Shown here piece after piece: positions 47,558 through 57,148 of a stretch of 64,000 nt of DNA; positions within the stretch are counted from its first letter, which is position 1, and each line of letters opens with the position of its first letter. The stretch covers positions 1 through 64,000 of the forward strand of contig NZ_JAGPXX010000034.1 in the NCBI RefSeq assembly GCF_018070345.1. Reading direction: 5' to 3'. Below the pieces are notes generated by a model. The model did not search any database and was not told where the DNA came from. It saw nothing but the letters and a program-made list of their open reading frames with translations. Source of the DNA: Streptomyces sp. F63 (GTDB taxonomy: Bacteria > Actinomycetota > Actinomycetes > Streptomycetales > Streptomycetaceae). The position numbers and the translations under genes are program-made.

Positions 47558-48692
47558 CCTCGTAGGTGATACCGCCGGAGGAGCGGCCGCTGGTGCCGCG
47601 CTGGCTGGAGAAGTAGAGGCGGCTGCCGTCGGGGGAGAAGGCCGGTCCGGTGATCTCGGAGGAGGACTGGCCGTCGACGCGCAGGAAGGGGGCGACCACG
47701 TCGTCCGGGGTGATGACGCAGATCTCCATGCTGCCGCCGTCCTCGGCGACGAACAGGTCGCCGGAGGCGGCGCGGGTGAGGTTGTCGACGCCGGTGAGCG
47801 GTGCGCCGCCGCTCACCAGCGAGTCGTCGTAGGCCAGTTCGATGGTCTCGGAGGCGGCGTTGTACTGCCAGACCCGGTTGTCGCCCTTGGTGGTGAACCA
47901 GCAGGTGTCGTCGGCGTAGTGGCAGCCCTCGCCGCCGTTGAACCGCTTGGCGCCGGAGACCTGGTTGCGGGTGGCGGTGGAGGCGCCGCTCGGGTCGGGC
48001 ACGGGGGCCCAGGTGACCGGGCCGGAGGTGCCCGATCCCATCCTCAGCACCTCCAGCGTGCCGGAGGAGAGGTCACCCCAGGTGGCCGGACGGAAGCGGT
48101 AGAAGCAGCTGTCGGAGACGTCCTCGGTGAGATAGACGACCTTGCGTACCGGGTCGGCCGCGGCGGCCTCGTGCTTGAAGCGGCCCATGGCGTCCCGGCG
48201 GACGGCCGCCTGCACGCCCCACGGGTCGGTCTCGTAGACGTAGCCGCGGTCCACCTCCTCGCAGGAGAGCCAGGTGTTCCAGGGCGTCTTGCCGCCCGCG
48301 CAGTTCTGCCGGGTGCCGGAGAGGACGCGGTACGCGCCGGTGATCGCGCCGGAGGAGGAGAAGCGCACCGCGCCCGCCCCGCCCGAGGGGTTGATCTCGG
48401 AGTTGGAGACGTAGATCCACCCGCCGCCGTCGGCGTAACAGGCGCCGCCGTCGGGGGCGTTGTGCCAGGTGTACGAGGTGCCGGACACCTTCCGCCCGGA
48501 CCGGGCGATCACTCTGCTGCTGAAACCGGCCGGCAGCCGGATGCCGTTGGCGTCCGCCGGCCGCAGGGCGCCGTAGGGGCCGCTGCCGGGCTGGGCGGGT
48601 GCCGCGTGCGCGGCACCGCGCCAGAGACTGCCGCCGAAGGCCGCGGCCGAACCGCCGGCGACGGTGGTGCGCAGGAAGGTACGACGTTCCAC
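47535..48692 (-). CDS. PhoX-like (DUF839) exported protein
   Basis: This 385-residue protein begins with a twin-arginine signal (ERRTFLRTTVAGGSAAAFGG), so it is exported folded by the Tat route. The mature part is a beta-propeller of the DUF839/PhoX kind, with WHNAPDGGACYADGGGWIYVSNSE, GGKTPWNTWLSCEE and RFKHEAAAADP. PhoX proteins are calcium- and iron-dependent alkaline phosphatases, and CEE and histidine positions fit such a metal site. Without the full catalytic set I call it PhoX-like only. The GTG at 48692 follows GGGAGG. It overlaps the regulator gene end to end by 23 bases on the opposite strand. Confidence 0.85.
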   Translation of the reverse strand: MERRTFLRTTVAGGSAAAFGGSLWRGAAHAAPAQPGSGPYGALRPADANGIRLPAGFSSRVIARSGRKVSGTSYTWHNAPDGGACYADGGGWIYVSNSEINPSGGAGAVRFSSSGAITGAYRVLSGTRQNCAGGKTPWNTWLSCEEVDRGYVYETDPWGVQAAVRRDAMGRFKHEAAAADPVRKVVYLTEDVSDSCFYRFRPATWGDLSSGTLEVLRMGSGTSGPVTWAPVPDPSGASTATRNQVSGAKRFNGGEGCHYADDTCWFTTKGDNRVWQYNAASETIELAYDDSLVSGGAPLTGVDNLTRAASGDLFVAEDGGSMEICVITPDDVVAPFLRVDGQSSSEITGPAFSPDGSRLYFSSQRGTSGRSSGGITYEVTGPFRS

Positions 48693-49069
48693 AGATCCTC
48701 CCACCGGGATCGTGTCTGCCCCGCGCCGGGACCGGGCGCGGAGTCGGGTGACGGGAGTCTGTGCGGCGGTAGTTGACTGTGCATCAACAAGCGGTGACGG
48801 GTGGGCGGCGGGGCGGGGACGACCGTGCCGGAACCGGTCACGGCTTCCCCCGCGGCCCGTACGGCACGCGAGCCCGGCCGCTCCCGGGCCGCCCCGGGGG
48901 CTGGGCCCTCACCGGGGTCGCCGTCCCGGGGACCGCACGGGGGCCGGGCGGGACGGGGATGCGGGTGCCGCCCGGGGCAACCACCGGACGGGACGGGCCC
49001 GGAGACCGTGGCCGGGTACAGCGCGGCCCGCCCGGTCGCAGCAGGCCACGGCCGGGCGGCACCCGGGCC

Positions 49070-49141
49070 GGGCCGAGCCGGGACTCCGGGCCGAGCCGGG
49101 ACTCCGGGCCGAGTCGGGGGCCCGGGCCGAGCCGGGAACCC
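49070..49141. repeat. 18-bp tandem repeat, four copies
   Basis: Four units of 18 bp start with GGGCCGAG and end with variable GGGACTCC or GGGAACCC. They lie in the 467-base gap between the PhoX-like gene (start at 48692) and the dehydrogenase gene (stop at 49160). The remainder of that gap is very GC-rich, and I see no gene in it. Confidence 0.9.
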
Positions 49142-49159
49142 GCCCTCAGGCCGGGGAGG

Positions 49160-50200
49160 TCAGCCCAGGGCCTCGTAGCGGACGCCGGTGAGGTCCTCCG
49201 AGCGCCGCCACAGGCGTTCGGCCGCCGCGTCGTCCAGCGTGCGCGCCGCGCGGCGCGCGGGAGCCGGCCCGCTCCGGGGCGGCACCGCGCGGCCCGGACC
49301 GTAGAAGTCGTCCGGGCGGACGCCGGGCGCGGTGGCCGCGTAGAGCGACGGCAGCGCGCCGTCCGCCGCGGGCTGGGCCAGCAGTCTGCCGCCGAGCCCC
49401 ACCAGGCGCTCGGTTCTGCGGCGCCCCTCCATGCGGAGGCCCGCGGTCTGGAGATCGGTGGCGGCGTAGCCGGGATGGGCGGCCGCGGCCACCACGTCCG
49501 AGCCCGCCCGCCGCAGCCGGCGGGACAGCTCGTGGGTGAAGAGCAGATTGGCGCTCTTGGAGCGGGCGTAGGCCATCCAGCGGCGGTACGGCTCCTCGCC
49601 GGACGGATCACCCGGATCCCCCGCCCCGGGCAGCAGATGCATCGCGCTGGACACCGTGACGATCCGCGCGCCCGGTGTCGCGAGCAGAGCCGGCAGCAGC
49701 AGGCCGGTGAGGGCGAAGTGGCCGAGGTGGTTGACCCCGAACTGCATTTCGAAGCCATCGGCCGTGCGCCGGTACGGCAGCGCCATGACGCCCGCGTTGT
49801 TGATCAGCAGGTCCAGCCGGGCGGTGCCCCGGCCGCCGCCCGGGGCGCCGGAGGCACGCGTCGCGTCCCGGGAACCGCCTTCTCCGGAGCCGCCGTTCCC
49901 GGACCCGGGCCCGGACCCGCCGGTTCCGGAGACCTGCCCGAAGGACCGGGCGAACTCCCGGACGGAGGACAGATCCGCCAGGTCGAGCAGGGCGAGCCGT
50001 ACCCGCGCGCCCGGAACCTCCTCCGCGATCCGCGCCTCGGCCGCCCGGCCGCGTGTCTCGTCCCGGCAGGCGAGCACCACCGCGGCGCCGCACCGGGCGA
50101 GTTCGCGGGCCGTGACGAGGCCGAGGCCGCTGTTGGCGCCGGTCACCACGGCCGTACGGCCGCTCTGGTCGGGAATGTCCTTCACGGTCCAGCGCCGCAC
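49160..50200 (-). CDS. short-chain dehydrogenase/reductase with a Gly/Ser insertion
   Basis: This 346-residue oxidoreductase has the SDR Rossmann fold: cofactor motif TGANSGLG near residues 20-27, NNAG in LLINNAGVMA, the catalytic serine in VSSAMHLL and YxxxK in YARSKSANL. Between the fourth strand and the NNAG strand lies a glycine/serine-rich insertion of about 39 residues (89-127), encoded by repetitive GC-rich DNA. The insertion is unusual for SDRs and should form a surface loop. The GTG at 50200 is placed by GAGGAG; a GTG at 50185 is possible. Substrate is unknown; it resembles retinol-dehydrogenase-like SDRs. Confidence 0.85.
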   Translation of the reverse strand: MRRWTVKDIPDQSGRTAVVTGANSGLGLVTARELARCGAAVVLACRDETRGRAAEARIAEEVPGARVRLALLDLADLSSVREFARSFGQVSGTGGSGPGSGNGGSGEGGSRDATRASGAPGGGRGTARLDLLINNAGVMALPYRRTADGFEMQFGVNHLGHFALTGLLLPALLATPGARIVTVSSAMHLLPGAGDPGDPSGEEPYRRWMAYARSKSANLLFTHELSRRLRRAGSDVVAAAAHPGYAATDLQTAGLRMEGRRRTERLVGLGGRLLAQPAADGALPSLYAATAPGVRPDDFYGPGRAVPPRSGPAPARRAARTLDDAAAERLWRRSEDLTGVRYEALG

Positions 50201-50409
50201 GCCCTGCTCCTCGGATCGGCCGGTGGCGGGCCGCTCGCGCGGCCCGCCGGCCAGCCTAGTGCCGCAAGGGGAGGGTGCACCGGCCCGCGGGGTCCGGGGC
50301 GGCGACCGCCGCATCGTCACACCGCCCGCGCACCTCCCGCCGCGGACGGCTGGGAGGCACCCCGGCACGGGAGGGCGTGAGCGAGCCGGCGAACCCTCCG
50401 GTCACAGCA

Positions 50410-53175
50410 CTAGAGAGACCGGCCCGAGGGCGCGACGGCCACGGTGCCGCTCTCCTCGCGCGCGGCCTCCGGCGCCGCCGGCGCCGCGCCCTGCCCGGGC
50501 ACGCCCAGCCGGTGCACCATGGCCGCGCAGACCATCCGCCGGCAGTGCCCGACGGTGCGCTCCGCGCCGCTCAGCCGGACCCGGGACGTGTGCCGGATGT
50601 CGGCGCTGGACGCGCCCAGCCGCAGCTCCAGGTCGCCGGAGTCCACGATGCGGCGGCCGTCGCGCGTGGTGTACGCGGCGAGGTCGGTGTGGAAGCCGAA
50701 CCGCACCTCCGCGGCCTCTCCCGGCCCGAGCGGCACGCGCGCGTAGCCGATGAGGCGGTTCACCGGGCGGGTGGTCCGGGCCACCGGGTCGTGCAGATAG
50801 AGCTGGACGGTCTCCGTACCGGGCCGGTCGCCGGTGTTGCGCACGGTGAGCCGGACGGTCGCCTCGTCGTCGGTGTCCAGCAGGACGGTCCCGTCGCCGT
50901 CCGCGCCGGCCGGGGAGCCGTCCGCCGGCTCCACACCGCCGCCGGTCCAGGCGAACGCGGTGTACGACAGGCCGTGCCCGAAGGGGTAGAGCGGCGTGGG
51001 GTCGAGGGAGCTGGCCTCGTTGTGCAGCCCGAGCTGCGGTGCCAGGTACGTCCACGGCTGGCCGCCGGGCCCGTACGGCACGCTGACCGGCAGCCGCCCG
51101 GAGGGGTTGACCTGCCCGGACAGCACACCGGCGACCGCCGGCCCGCCCTCCTCGCCGGGGAAGAAGGCCTGGACGACGGCGGCGGCCGGAGGGGTGCCGC
51201 CGGAGCGTCCCGGGCCGGCGTACCGGCCGAGGGCGTACGGGCGCCCGGTCAGCAGGACGAGCACGACCGGGGTGCCGGTGGCCAGCAGGGCGTCCAGCAG
51301 CGCGCCCTGCGCGCCGGGGAGTTCGAGGTCCGCGGCGTCGCAGCCCTCGCCGGAGGTGCCGCGGCCGAAGAGACCGGAGCGGTCGCCGAGGACGGCCACG
51401 CAGACGTCCGCCCCGGCGGCCAGCGCGACCGCCTCGGTGAGCAGGCCGGCCTCGGCGTCGAGCAGCTCCGCGGCCGTGGGCAGCCCGGCGCCGCCGGCCG
51501 CGGTCTCCGCCTTGGTGAGGACGCCGCCGAGCGGCGCGGAGCCCGCGCCGGTGACGCCCGCGGCCACCGCGCCGGACTTCTCCGGCTCCGGCGGGGCACA
51601 GCCGGGCACGTGCGAGATCTCGGCCTCGGGCAGAGCCTCCCGGACGGCCTTCAGCAGGGTGGGGACCTCCACGCCCAGCGGCAGCTCCGGGTGCTCCACG
51701 CCGACGTGGCGGGGGAAGGTGTAGCAGCCGAGCATCGCGGCCGGGTCGTCGGCCAGCGGGCCGACCACGGCGATCCGGGTGCCCGGTCCGGCGGTCAGCG
51801 GCAGCAGTCCCGCGTCGTTGGCGAGCAGCACGACGGACTCCTCCGCCAGCTGACGGGCCACCGCCCGCATCTCGGCCGGGTCGAAGTCGGCGCCCGCGGC
51901 GCCCGGGACGGTGCCGGGCCGCAGGGCCGCCTCGCGGGCGGCGGTCAGCGGGGCCACGGCTCCGCCGTCGCCGGCCGTGTCCTGAGCGGCGGTGCCGTCC
52001 GCCGGGGCACCGGCGGGGCCGGTGACCGCGGCGGGCGGTCCGGCGAGGACCGGCGGCGCCGGGTCCCAGTCCGGGTCGAGGAGGCCGAGTTCGCACTTCT
52101 GCCGGAGGACGCGGCTGACCGCGCGGTCCACCAGGGACTCGGGGACGTCCCCGGCCCGTACGGCGTCCAGCAGCGGGGTGCCGTAGCAGCGGACGGCGGG
52201 CAGTTCCACGTCCACGCCGGCGGCCAGGGCCATCCCGGCCGCCTCCCGGGGCGAGCCGGCGACGTGGTGGGCCGACTCCAGGAAGGAGATGCCGAAGTAG
52301 TCGGCGACGACCGTGCCGGTGAACCCCCATGCGTCGCGCAGCAGTTCGGTCAGCAGCCAGGGGTCGGCGGCGGCCGGCACCCCGTCGATCTCGTTGTACG
52401 CCTGCATGACGGAGCGCGCGCCGCCGTCCCGTACCGCCAGCTCGAACGGCGGCAGCAGGACGTCGGCCAGCTCGCGCCGCCCCGCGGAGACCGGGGCGTG
52501 GTTGCGGCCGGCGCGGGAGGCGGAGTAGCCGGCGAAGTGCTTGAGGGTGGCGATGACGCCGCTGGACTCCAGCCCCCGGACATAGGCGGTGCCGATGGTC
52601 GCCACCAGGTACGGGTCCTCGCTGATCGACTCCTCGGTGCGGCCCCAGCGGGGGTCGCGCACCACGTCGAGGACGGGGGAGAGGCCCTGGTGGATGCCGG
52701 CGGAGCGCATGGTGGAGCCGATCAGCTCCGCCGCCCGGCCGACCAGCGCCGGGTTGAAGGTGGCGCCCCAGGCCAGCGGGGTGGGGAAGACCGTGGCGCC
52801 CCAGGTGGTGAAGCCGGTGAGGCACTCCTCGTGGGCGATGGCCGGGATGCCGAAACGGTTCGCTGCGGCGATCCGGGCCTGGGTGCGGGCCAGGGCCGCG
52901 GCGCCCGCCGCCGGTTCCACGGGCGCGGTGCCGAAGGCCCGGGTGAGCTGGCCCAGCCCGTGCCGGATCAGGGCGTCCAGGTCCGCGGGCTCGCCGGACG
53001 CCGTCATCTCGTGCTGCAGGGGGGCGACGTCCTCGCCCTCGTTGTCGGAGCCGGGCCAGATGCTGAACAGCTGGGCGAGCTTCTCCTCCAGGGTCATCCG
53101 GGTGAGCAGGTCGCTGACGCGGGCCCCGGTGGACAGCGAGGTGTCCTGCCAGGGGCCTTTCGTCTCGGGGTGCAT
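50410..53175 (-). CDS. glycoside hydrolase family 3 (beta-glucosidase/beta-xylosidase type)
   Basis: This 921-residue enzyme cleaves beta-linked sugars from the non-reducing end. The catalytic nucleophile is Asp292 in VVADYFGISF. The first domain has GLSPVLDVVRDPRWGRTEESISEDPYLV, LKHFAGYSASRAGRNHAPVS and VMQAYNEIDGVPAAADPWLL. The second domain and a fibronectin-type C-terminal domain follow, and the last 45 residues are a loose tail. No signal peptide is visible, so it should act inside the cell on imported oligosaccharides. It lies 43 bases after the second permease gene, as the last gene of the operon. Specificity for glucosides or xylosides cannot be decided. Confidence 0.9.
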   Translation of the reverse strand: MHPETKGPWQDTSLSTGARVSDLLTRMTLEEKLAQLFSIWPGSDNEGEDVAPLQHEMTASGEPADLDALIRHGLGQLTRAFGTAPVEPAAGAAALARTQARIAAANRFGIPAIAHEECLTGFTTWGATVFPTPLAWGATFNPALVGRAAELIGSTMRSAGIHQGLSPVLDVVRDPRWGRTEESISEDPYLVATIGTAYVRGLESSGVIATLKHFAGYSASRAGRNHAPVSAGRRELADVLLPPFELAVRDGGARSVMQAYNEIDGVPAAADPWLLTELLRDAWGFTGTVVADYFGISFLESAHHVAGSPREAAGMALAAGVDVELPAVRCYGTPLLDAVRAGDVPESLVDRAVSRVLRQKCELGLLDPDWDPAPPVLAGPPAAVTGPAGAPADGTAAQDTAGDGGAVAPLTAAREAALRPGTVPGAAGADFDPAEMRAVARQLAEESVVLLANDAGLLPLTAGPGTRIAVVGPLADDPAAMLGCYTFPRHVGVEHPELPLGVEVPTLLKAVREALPEAEISHVPGCAPPEPEKSGAVAAGVTGAGSAPLGGVLTKAETAAGGAGLPTAAELLDAEAGLLTEAVALAAGADVCVAVLGDRSGLFGRGTSGEGCDAADLELPGAQGALLDALLATGTPVVLVLLTGRPYALGRYAGPGRSGGTPPAAAVVQAFFPGEEGGPAVAGVLSGQVNPSGRLPVSVPYGPGGQPWTYLAPQLGLHNEASSLDPTPLYPFGHGLSYTAFAWTGGGVEPADGSPAGADGDGTVLLDTDDEATVRLTVRNTGDRPGTETVQLYLHDPVARTTRPVNRLIGYARVPLGPGEAAEVRFGFHTDLAAYTTRDGRRIVDSGDLELRLGASSADIRHTSRVRLSGAERTVGHCRRMVCAAMVHRLGVPGQGAAPAAPEAAREESGTVAVAPSGRSL

Positions 53176-53218
53176 GGGACTCCTGTCCGGCGCATGAAGT
53201 GGTGGGGGGCGGCGCCGT

Positions 53219-54121
53219 CTACTTGCCGCCGACGCCCATCAGGCCGCTGACCAGCTGACGGCGGGCGAAGAGATAGACGACGAAGATGGGCACGATCGAC
53301 AGCACGACCGCCGCGAGCAGCGCCGGGATGTCCACCCGGAACTGGCCGACGAAGTCGTAGAGGCCGAGGGTCAGCACCCGGGTCTCCGGGGACTGGGTGA
53401 GGATCAGGGGGAACAGGAAGTTGTTCCACGCCTGGAGCGAGGCATAGACGATCACCGTGGAGATGCCGGACCGGCTGAGCGGGACGACGAGCTGCCACAG
53501 GATGCGCGGGGAGCCGGCGCCGTCCAGGGCCATGGACTCGTACATCTCCTCGTCGATGTCGCGCATGGTGCCCGCCAGGATCACGACGCTGACCGGCAGC
53601 GTGAAGGCCGCCGTCGGGAGGATGATCGCGAGCAGCGAGTCGTAGAGATGCATCTTGGTGATGATCAGATAGACCGGGATGATCACGGCCTGCGCGGGGA
53701 TCGCCAGGCCCAGCAGGAAGACCTGGAAGACCCGGTTGGACATCCGGCTGCGGGTCCGGACGACCGTGTAGCCGATCGTCACGGCGAGCACCACCACGAT
53801 GGCGGCGGTCGCCACGGTGACGATGGCCGTGTTGGTGAGGTAGGTCAGGAAGTCGCTCTCGAAGACCTTGCGGTAGTTGTCCAGCGTCGGGTCGCCCGGC
53901 ACCGACAGCGCTCCGCTGTCGAGGTAGTCGTCCCGGGTCCGCAGGGTGGAGGTCACCAGGGCGTAGAGCGGCACGCCCACGACGAGCAGCCAGATCAGCG
54001 AGGCGAAGCCGGCCGGGTAGTTCCAGCGCGGCAGCCGGAAGGACCGCCGTCCGGACGCGGGCCGGGGGCCGCCGTGCTCCGGTGAGCCGGTGGCGGGGCG
54101 CTTGGACAGCACGTCGGTCAC
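53219..54121 (-). CDS. sugar ABC transporter permease (MalG-like)
   Basis: This 300-residue membrane protein is the second permease of a CUT1-type oligosaccharide importer. About six hydrophobic segments are visible. The EAA loop with the coupling helix is in EEMYESMALDGAGSPRILWQLVVPLS. The GTG at 54121 is set by GGGAGG and overlaps the stop of the first permease by four bases (GTGA). The long hydrophilic N-terminus is typical of Streptomyces homologues. The operon has no ATPase gene; streptomycetes share the MsiK ATPase for such systems, so this importer probably does as well. Confidence 0.92.
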   Translation of the reverse strand: MTDVLSKRPATGSPEHGGPRPASGRRSFRLPRWNYPAGFASLIWLLVVGVPLYALVTSTLRTRDDYLDSGALSVPGDPTLDNYRKVFESDFLTYLTNTAIVTVATAAIVVVLAVTIGYTVVRTRSRMSNRVFQVFLLGLAIPAQAVIIPVYLIITKMHLYDSLLAIILPTAAFTLPVSVVILAGTMRDIDEEMYESMALDGAGSPRILWQLVVPLSRSGISTVIVYASLQAWNNFLFPLILTQSPETRVLTLGLYDFVGQFRVDIPALLAAVVLSIVPIFVVYLFARRQLVSGLMGVGGK

Positions 54122-55077
54122 ATTCCCTCCCGGGTACTGCGCATGGCGCTGAAGCCGGTGAGTCGTACGAGGAGCAGGGAGATGCCGGTGGCGATGGCGA
54201 CCAGGATGGTGGCGATGGCGCTGGCGTAACCCATGTCGAACGCGTCGAATCCGGTGGTGTACATGAGGTACGGCACGATGGTGGTGTCCGTGCCGGGACC
54301 GCCCTCGGTCAGGATGAGCACGGTGTCGAAGAAGGTCAGCGCGCCCACCACCATCAGCACCGACGAGGTGATGACGGTGTTCCTGAGCTGCGGCAGGGTG
54401 ACGCTGAAGAACTGCCGGACGGTGCCGGCCCCGTCCACGTAGGCCGCGTCGTAGAGCGACTTCGGGATCTGCCGCGCGCCGCCCTGGTAGAGCAGCGTGT
54501 GGAAGGGGATGAACTGCCAGGAGGCGACGAACAGCACGGCGGCGAAGGCGCCCTGGGGGTCGCCGAGCAGGTTGCCGTCCGGGTAGCCGATGTACGGGCC
54601 GATGTCGGCGATCAGGCCGAAGTTCGGGTCGAGCAGCGATTTCCAGAGCAGCGCGAGGGCCACCGAGGACGCCAGCAGCGGCAGGAAGAAGATCGCGGAG
54701 AGGACGGCGCGGTTGCGCTGCTTGCCCGAGGCCCAGACGCCGAGCAGCAGTGCCACCGGGGTCTGGAAGAGCCAGGACAGCCCGGTGAGCAGCACGCTCA
54801 GCCAGATGGCCTGCCGCATCTCCGGGTCCTCCCAGAGCCGGGACCAGTTGGCGCCACCGGTCCACTGGGGGGTGCCGAGGCCCTGCCAGGAGGTGAAGGA
54901 CAGGGCCACGACGAGCAGCATCGGGATGATCGCGAAGAGGGTGAAGAAGAGCAGCCCGGGGACGGCCCAGCCGAGGCCCGGCCGCCCCGCGCCCGATGAG
55001 GCGCGGGACGGCCGGGCCCTGACCGCTCCCGTGGGGGGCTCTTTCACCGTGGTTCCAGGGGTGGCGGACGCCGGCAT
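54118..55077 (-). CDS. sugar ABC transporter permease (MalF-like)
   Basis: This 319-residue membrane protein is the first permease of the oligosaccharide importer. Hydrophobic segments include WAVPGLLFFTLFAIIPMLLVVALS and FLPLLASSVALALLW. The EAA loop lies in SLYDAAYVDGAGTVRQFFSVTLPQL. It follows the binding-protein gene by five bases and overlaps the next permease gene. Together with the binding protein and a shared ATPase it forms the importer. Confidence 0.92.
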   Translation of the reverse strand: MPASATPGTTVKEPPTGAVRARPSRASSGAGRPGLGWAVPGLLFFTLFAIIPMLLVVALSFTSWQGLGTPQWTGGANWSRLWEDPEMRQAIWLSVLLTGLSWLFQTPVALLLGVWASGKQRNRAVLSAIFFLPLLASSVALALLWKSLLDPNFGLIADIGPYIGYPDGNLLGDPQGAFAAVLFVASWQFIPFHTLLYQGGARQIPKSLYDAAYVDGAGTVRQFFSVTLPQLRNTVITSSVLMVVGALTFFDTVLILTEGGPGTDTTIVPYLMYTTGFDAFDMGYASAIATILVAIATGISLLLVRLTGFSAMRSTREGM

Positions 55078-55082
55078 GTGAC

Positions 55083-56393
55083 TTACAGACCCTTCATGGC
55101 TTCAACGAAGGCCTTCGGCGAGAGCTGGCCGTTGAAGAGCTTCTGGATGTTCGTGAGCATGGGCTCGGCCTGCTGGGACGGGAGCGCCTGGTCCCAGGAG
55201 AGGGTGAAGTTCGGGGCGGCCTTGACCATCTCGTACTGGAACTCGGCGTACTGCGGGGCGTCGTGGGCCGTCAGCCGCTTCTCGGCGTCGGAGGTGGTGG
55301 GCACGTCACCGTTGGCGACCAGGTCCTTGACGTACGCGTCCTCGGCGGCGGTCTTCACGAACTCCAGGGCCGCTTCCTGCTCCTTGGCCTTGGCGTTGAT
55401 CGACCAGTAGTTCGTCGGGTTGCCGACGACGTTCTTGGGGTCGCCCTTGCCGCCGGGGATGGCGGGGAAGGAGGTCCAGCCGATGCCGTCCTCGGCGAAC
55501 TCCGGCTGGTTCGCCTTCTGGTTGGCGTACTCCCAGCTGCCCATCAGGTGCATGGCGGCGCGGTCCTTGGCGAAGAGGGTGGAGGCGCCGTCCTCGGTGT
55601 AGTTGACGGAGGCGAAGTTCTTGCCGAACGCGCCCCGGTCCACCAGCTCCTTGATCTGCTCGGCGGTCTTGAGCACGGCCGGGTCGCCCCAGGCCTCCGA
55701 GTCGCCGTCCTGGATGCGCTGGAAGACCTCGGCGCCGCCGTTGCGGTCGAGCAGGTACTCGACCCACATCAGCTCGGGCCAGGCGTCGGCGCCGGCGAGG
55801 GCGAACGGGGTGACGCCCTCCTTCTTGAAGGTGCCGACGAGGTCGAGCATGTCCTCCCAGGACTGCGGGGGCTCGGCGCCGGCCTTCTCGAAGACGTTCT
55901 TGTTGTAGAACAGGATCACCGGCTGCATGCCCCGCATGGGGACGCCGTAGTACTTGTCGTTGACCTTGCCGGCGTCGACAATCGAGTCGATGAACGCACC
56001 CTTGAGGTCCGGGTCCTTCTCGAACTCCGGAGTGAGGTCGACGAGCATGTCCTTCTCGACGAAGTTGGCGATGCTTCCGCCGCCCCAGTTGAAGAAGACG
56101 TCCGGGGCGTTGGGGGTGCCCATCGCGGTGCGGAGCTTGTCCTGGTAGCTGTCGCCGGGGACCTTGGTGAGCTTGGCCTTGACGTCGGAGTTCTTGTTGA
56201 ACCGCTTGACGGCCTCGTCCTGGACCTTGGTGGAGGCGTCTCCGTAGACCCAGACGTTGAGGGTCCCCTCCTCGCCGCCCCCGGCGCCCTCGGGGCCGCT
56301 GCTGCCACAGGCGGCCAGGACGGACGAGGCGACGATCGTGGCCGTGAGCGCGGCGATGGCGCGGCCGCCTCTACGTGACAGGTTGTTCCGCAT
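55083..56393 (-). CDS. sugar ABC transporter substrate-binding lipoprotein
   Basis: This 436-residue lipoprotein captures an oligosaccharide outside the membrane. The signal sequence ends in VLAAC, a lipobox, with the cysteine near residue 29. The fold is of the CUT1 binding-protein kind, with LNVWVYGDASTKVQDEAVKRFN, GAEPPQSWEDMLDLVGTFKKEGVTPFALAG and GNPTNYWSINAKAKEQEAALEFV. The ATG at 56393 has GGAAGG six bases upstream, and a LacI-like operator overlaps its promoter. It is first in the operon with two permeases and a GH3 enzyme, so the ligand is probably a beta-linked disaccharide. Confidence 0.93.
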   Translation of the reverse strand: MRNNLSRRGGRAIAALTATIVASSVLAACGSSGPEGAGGGEEGTLNVWVYGDASTKVQDEAVKRFNKNSDVKAKLTKVPGDSYQDKLRTAMGTPNAPDVFFNWGGGSIANFVEKDMLVDLTPEFEKDPDLKGAFIDSIVDAGKVNDKYYGVPMRGMQPVILFYNKNVFEKAGAEPPQSWEDMLDLVGTFKKEGVTPFALAGADAWPELMWVEYLLDRNGGAEVFQRIQDGDSEAWGDPAVLKTAEQIKELVDRGAFGKNFASVNYTEDGASTLFAKDRAAMHLMGSWEYANQKANQPEFAEDGIGWTSFPAIPGGKGDPKNVVGNPTNYWSINAKAKEQEAALEFVKTAAEDAYVKDLVANGDVPTTSDAEKRLTAHDAPQYAEFQYEMVKAAPNFTLSWDQALPSQQAEPMLTNIQKLFNGQLSPKAFVEAMKGL

Positions 56394-56404
56394 GGCACAC
56401 CTTC

Positions 56405-56426
56405 CGGAAGCTTTCCGAAAATTATC
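56405..56426 (-). promoter_or_regulatory. promoter and LacI-type operator of the sugar operon
   Basis: CGGAA-GCT-TTCCG (56405-56417) is a perfect 13-bp palindrome 12 bases upstream of the binding-protein start. On the minus strand GATAAT (56426-56421) is a strong -10 box, so the operator spans the predicted start of transcription. The sequence CTTCCGGAA (56401-56409) recurs upstream of the LacI gene at 58271-58279. Confidence 0.65.
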
Positions 56427-56449
56427 GGTCGATGTTTCTGGAAGTTACG

Positions 56450-57148
56450 GATCCATCATGAGCTGTGTCAACGGCTGTAACGAAAATGGGATCGGAGGGT
56501 TCGCGCCGGACCGGCGTGAAAGGGCTCCGGGGCCCGCCCGGCGATGCCCGAAAGGGGCTGCGGGGCGGCCGCGTTGACCCACCTCGGAGGCCCGGGCGCC
56601 CGGCGCCGCCCGCGGTGCGCGGGCGGGGACGCCCAAGGGCTTTCCGGTTGCCCGGGGCCGCCGGTCGGGCTTGCGGACGGGTTTCCGGACGGGTTTCCGG
56701 CCGGCCGGTGTTGACGGTGGCCGGGCCCGGTGCGCCCGGAGGCCGGGCGAGGACACTGTGGGCTACCGGGGCCCGTCGCCGGCCGGGCGCACCCGGGGGT
56801 GCCGGATGGCGCCAGGAGGGCCGCCCGGGCGCGCGGGGCCGCCGGGAGCTCCGGTGCCCGGTGCGGGGGATGTGCGGACGCTCATGGGGCCGCCCGGGGC
56901 CGAGGGGGCCGCCGGGGGGGCGGGGAGGGGCGCCGGGCGCCGGGCCGGGCCGGGTCAGGGGCGAGCCGAGGGAGGCCGTGCGGCACCTGGCGGCGCGGAG
57001 AAAGGCCGAGGGCCGCCGGGACCGTCAACGGCCGCCGGGGTGCCGGCGCGCGCGGCGGGGTGCGTACGGACTCCGGGGCCGCGGGTCCGGGCCGGGCGTG
57101 CCGGAGCGGGAGTCCCCCCGGCGGGTCCGGCGGCGGGTCCGGCGGCGC
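56450..57148. other. spacer between the binding-protein and LacI genes
   Basis: About 700 bases of exceptionally GC-rich DNA separate the two genes. Long open frames exist on both strands, but they show no codon bias of real genes and no recognisable domain. I see no gene here. It may contain a terminator for the LacI gene, which I could not locate. Confidence 0.6.

Noticed and set aside
48693..48830. Pho box upstream of the PhoX-like gene
   Set aside because: Only single GTCACC-like pieces are present; the 11-bp direct repeats required for PhoP binding are not seen.
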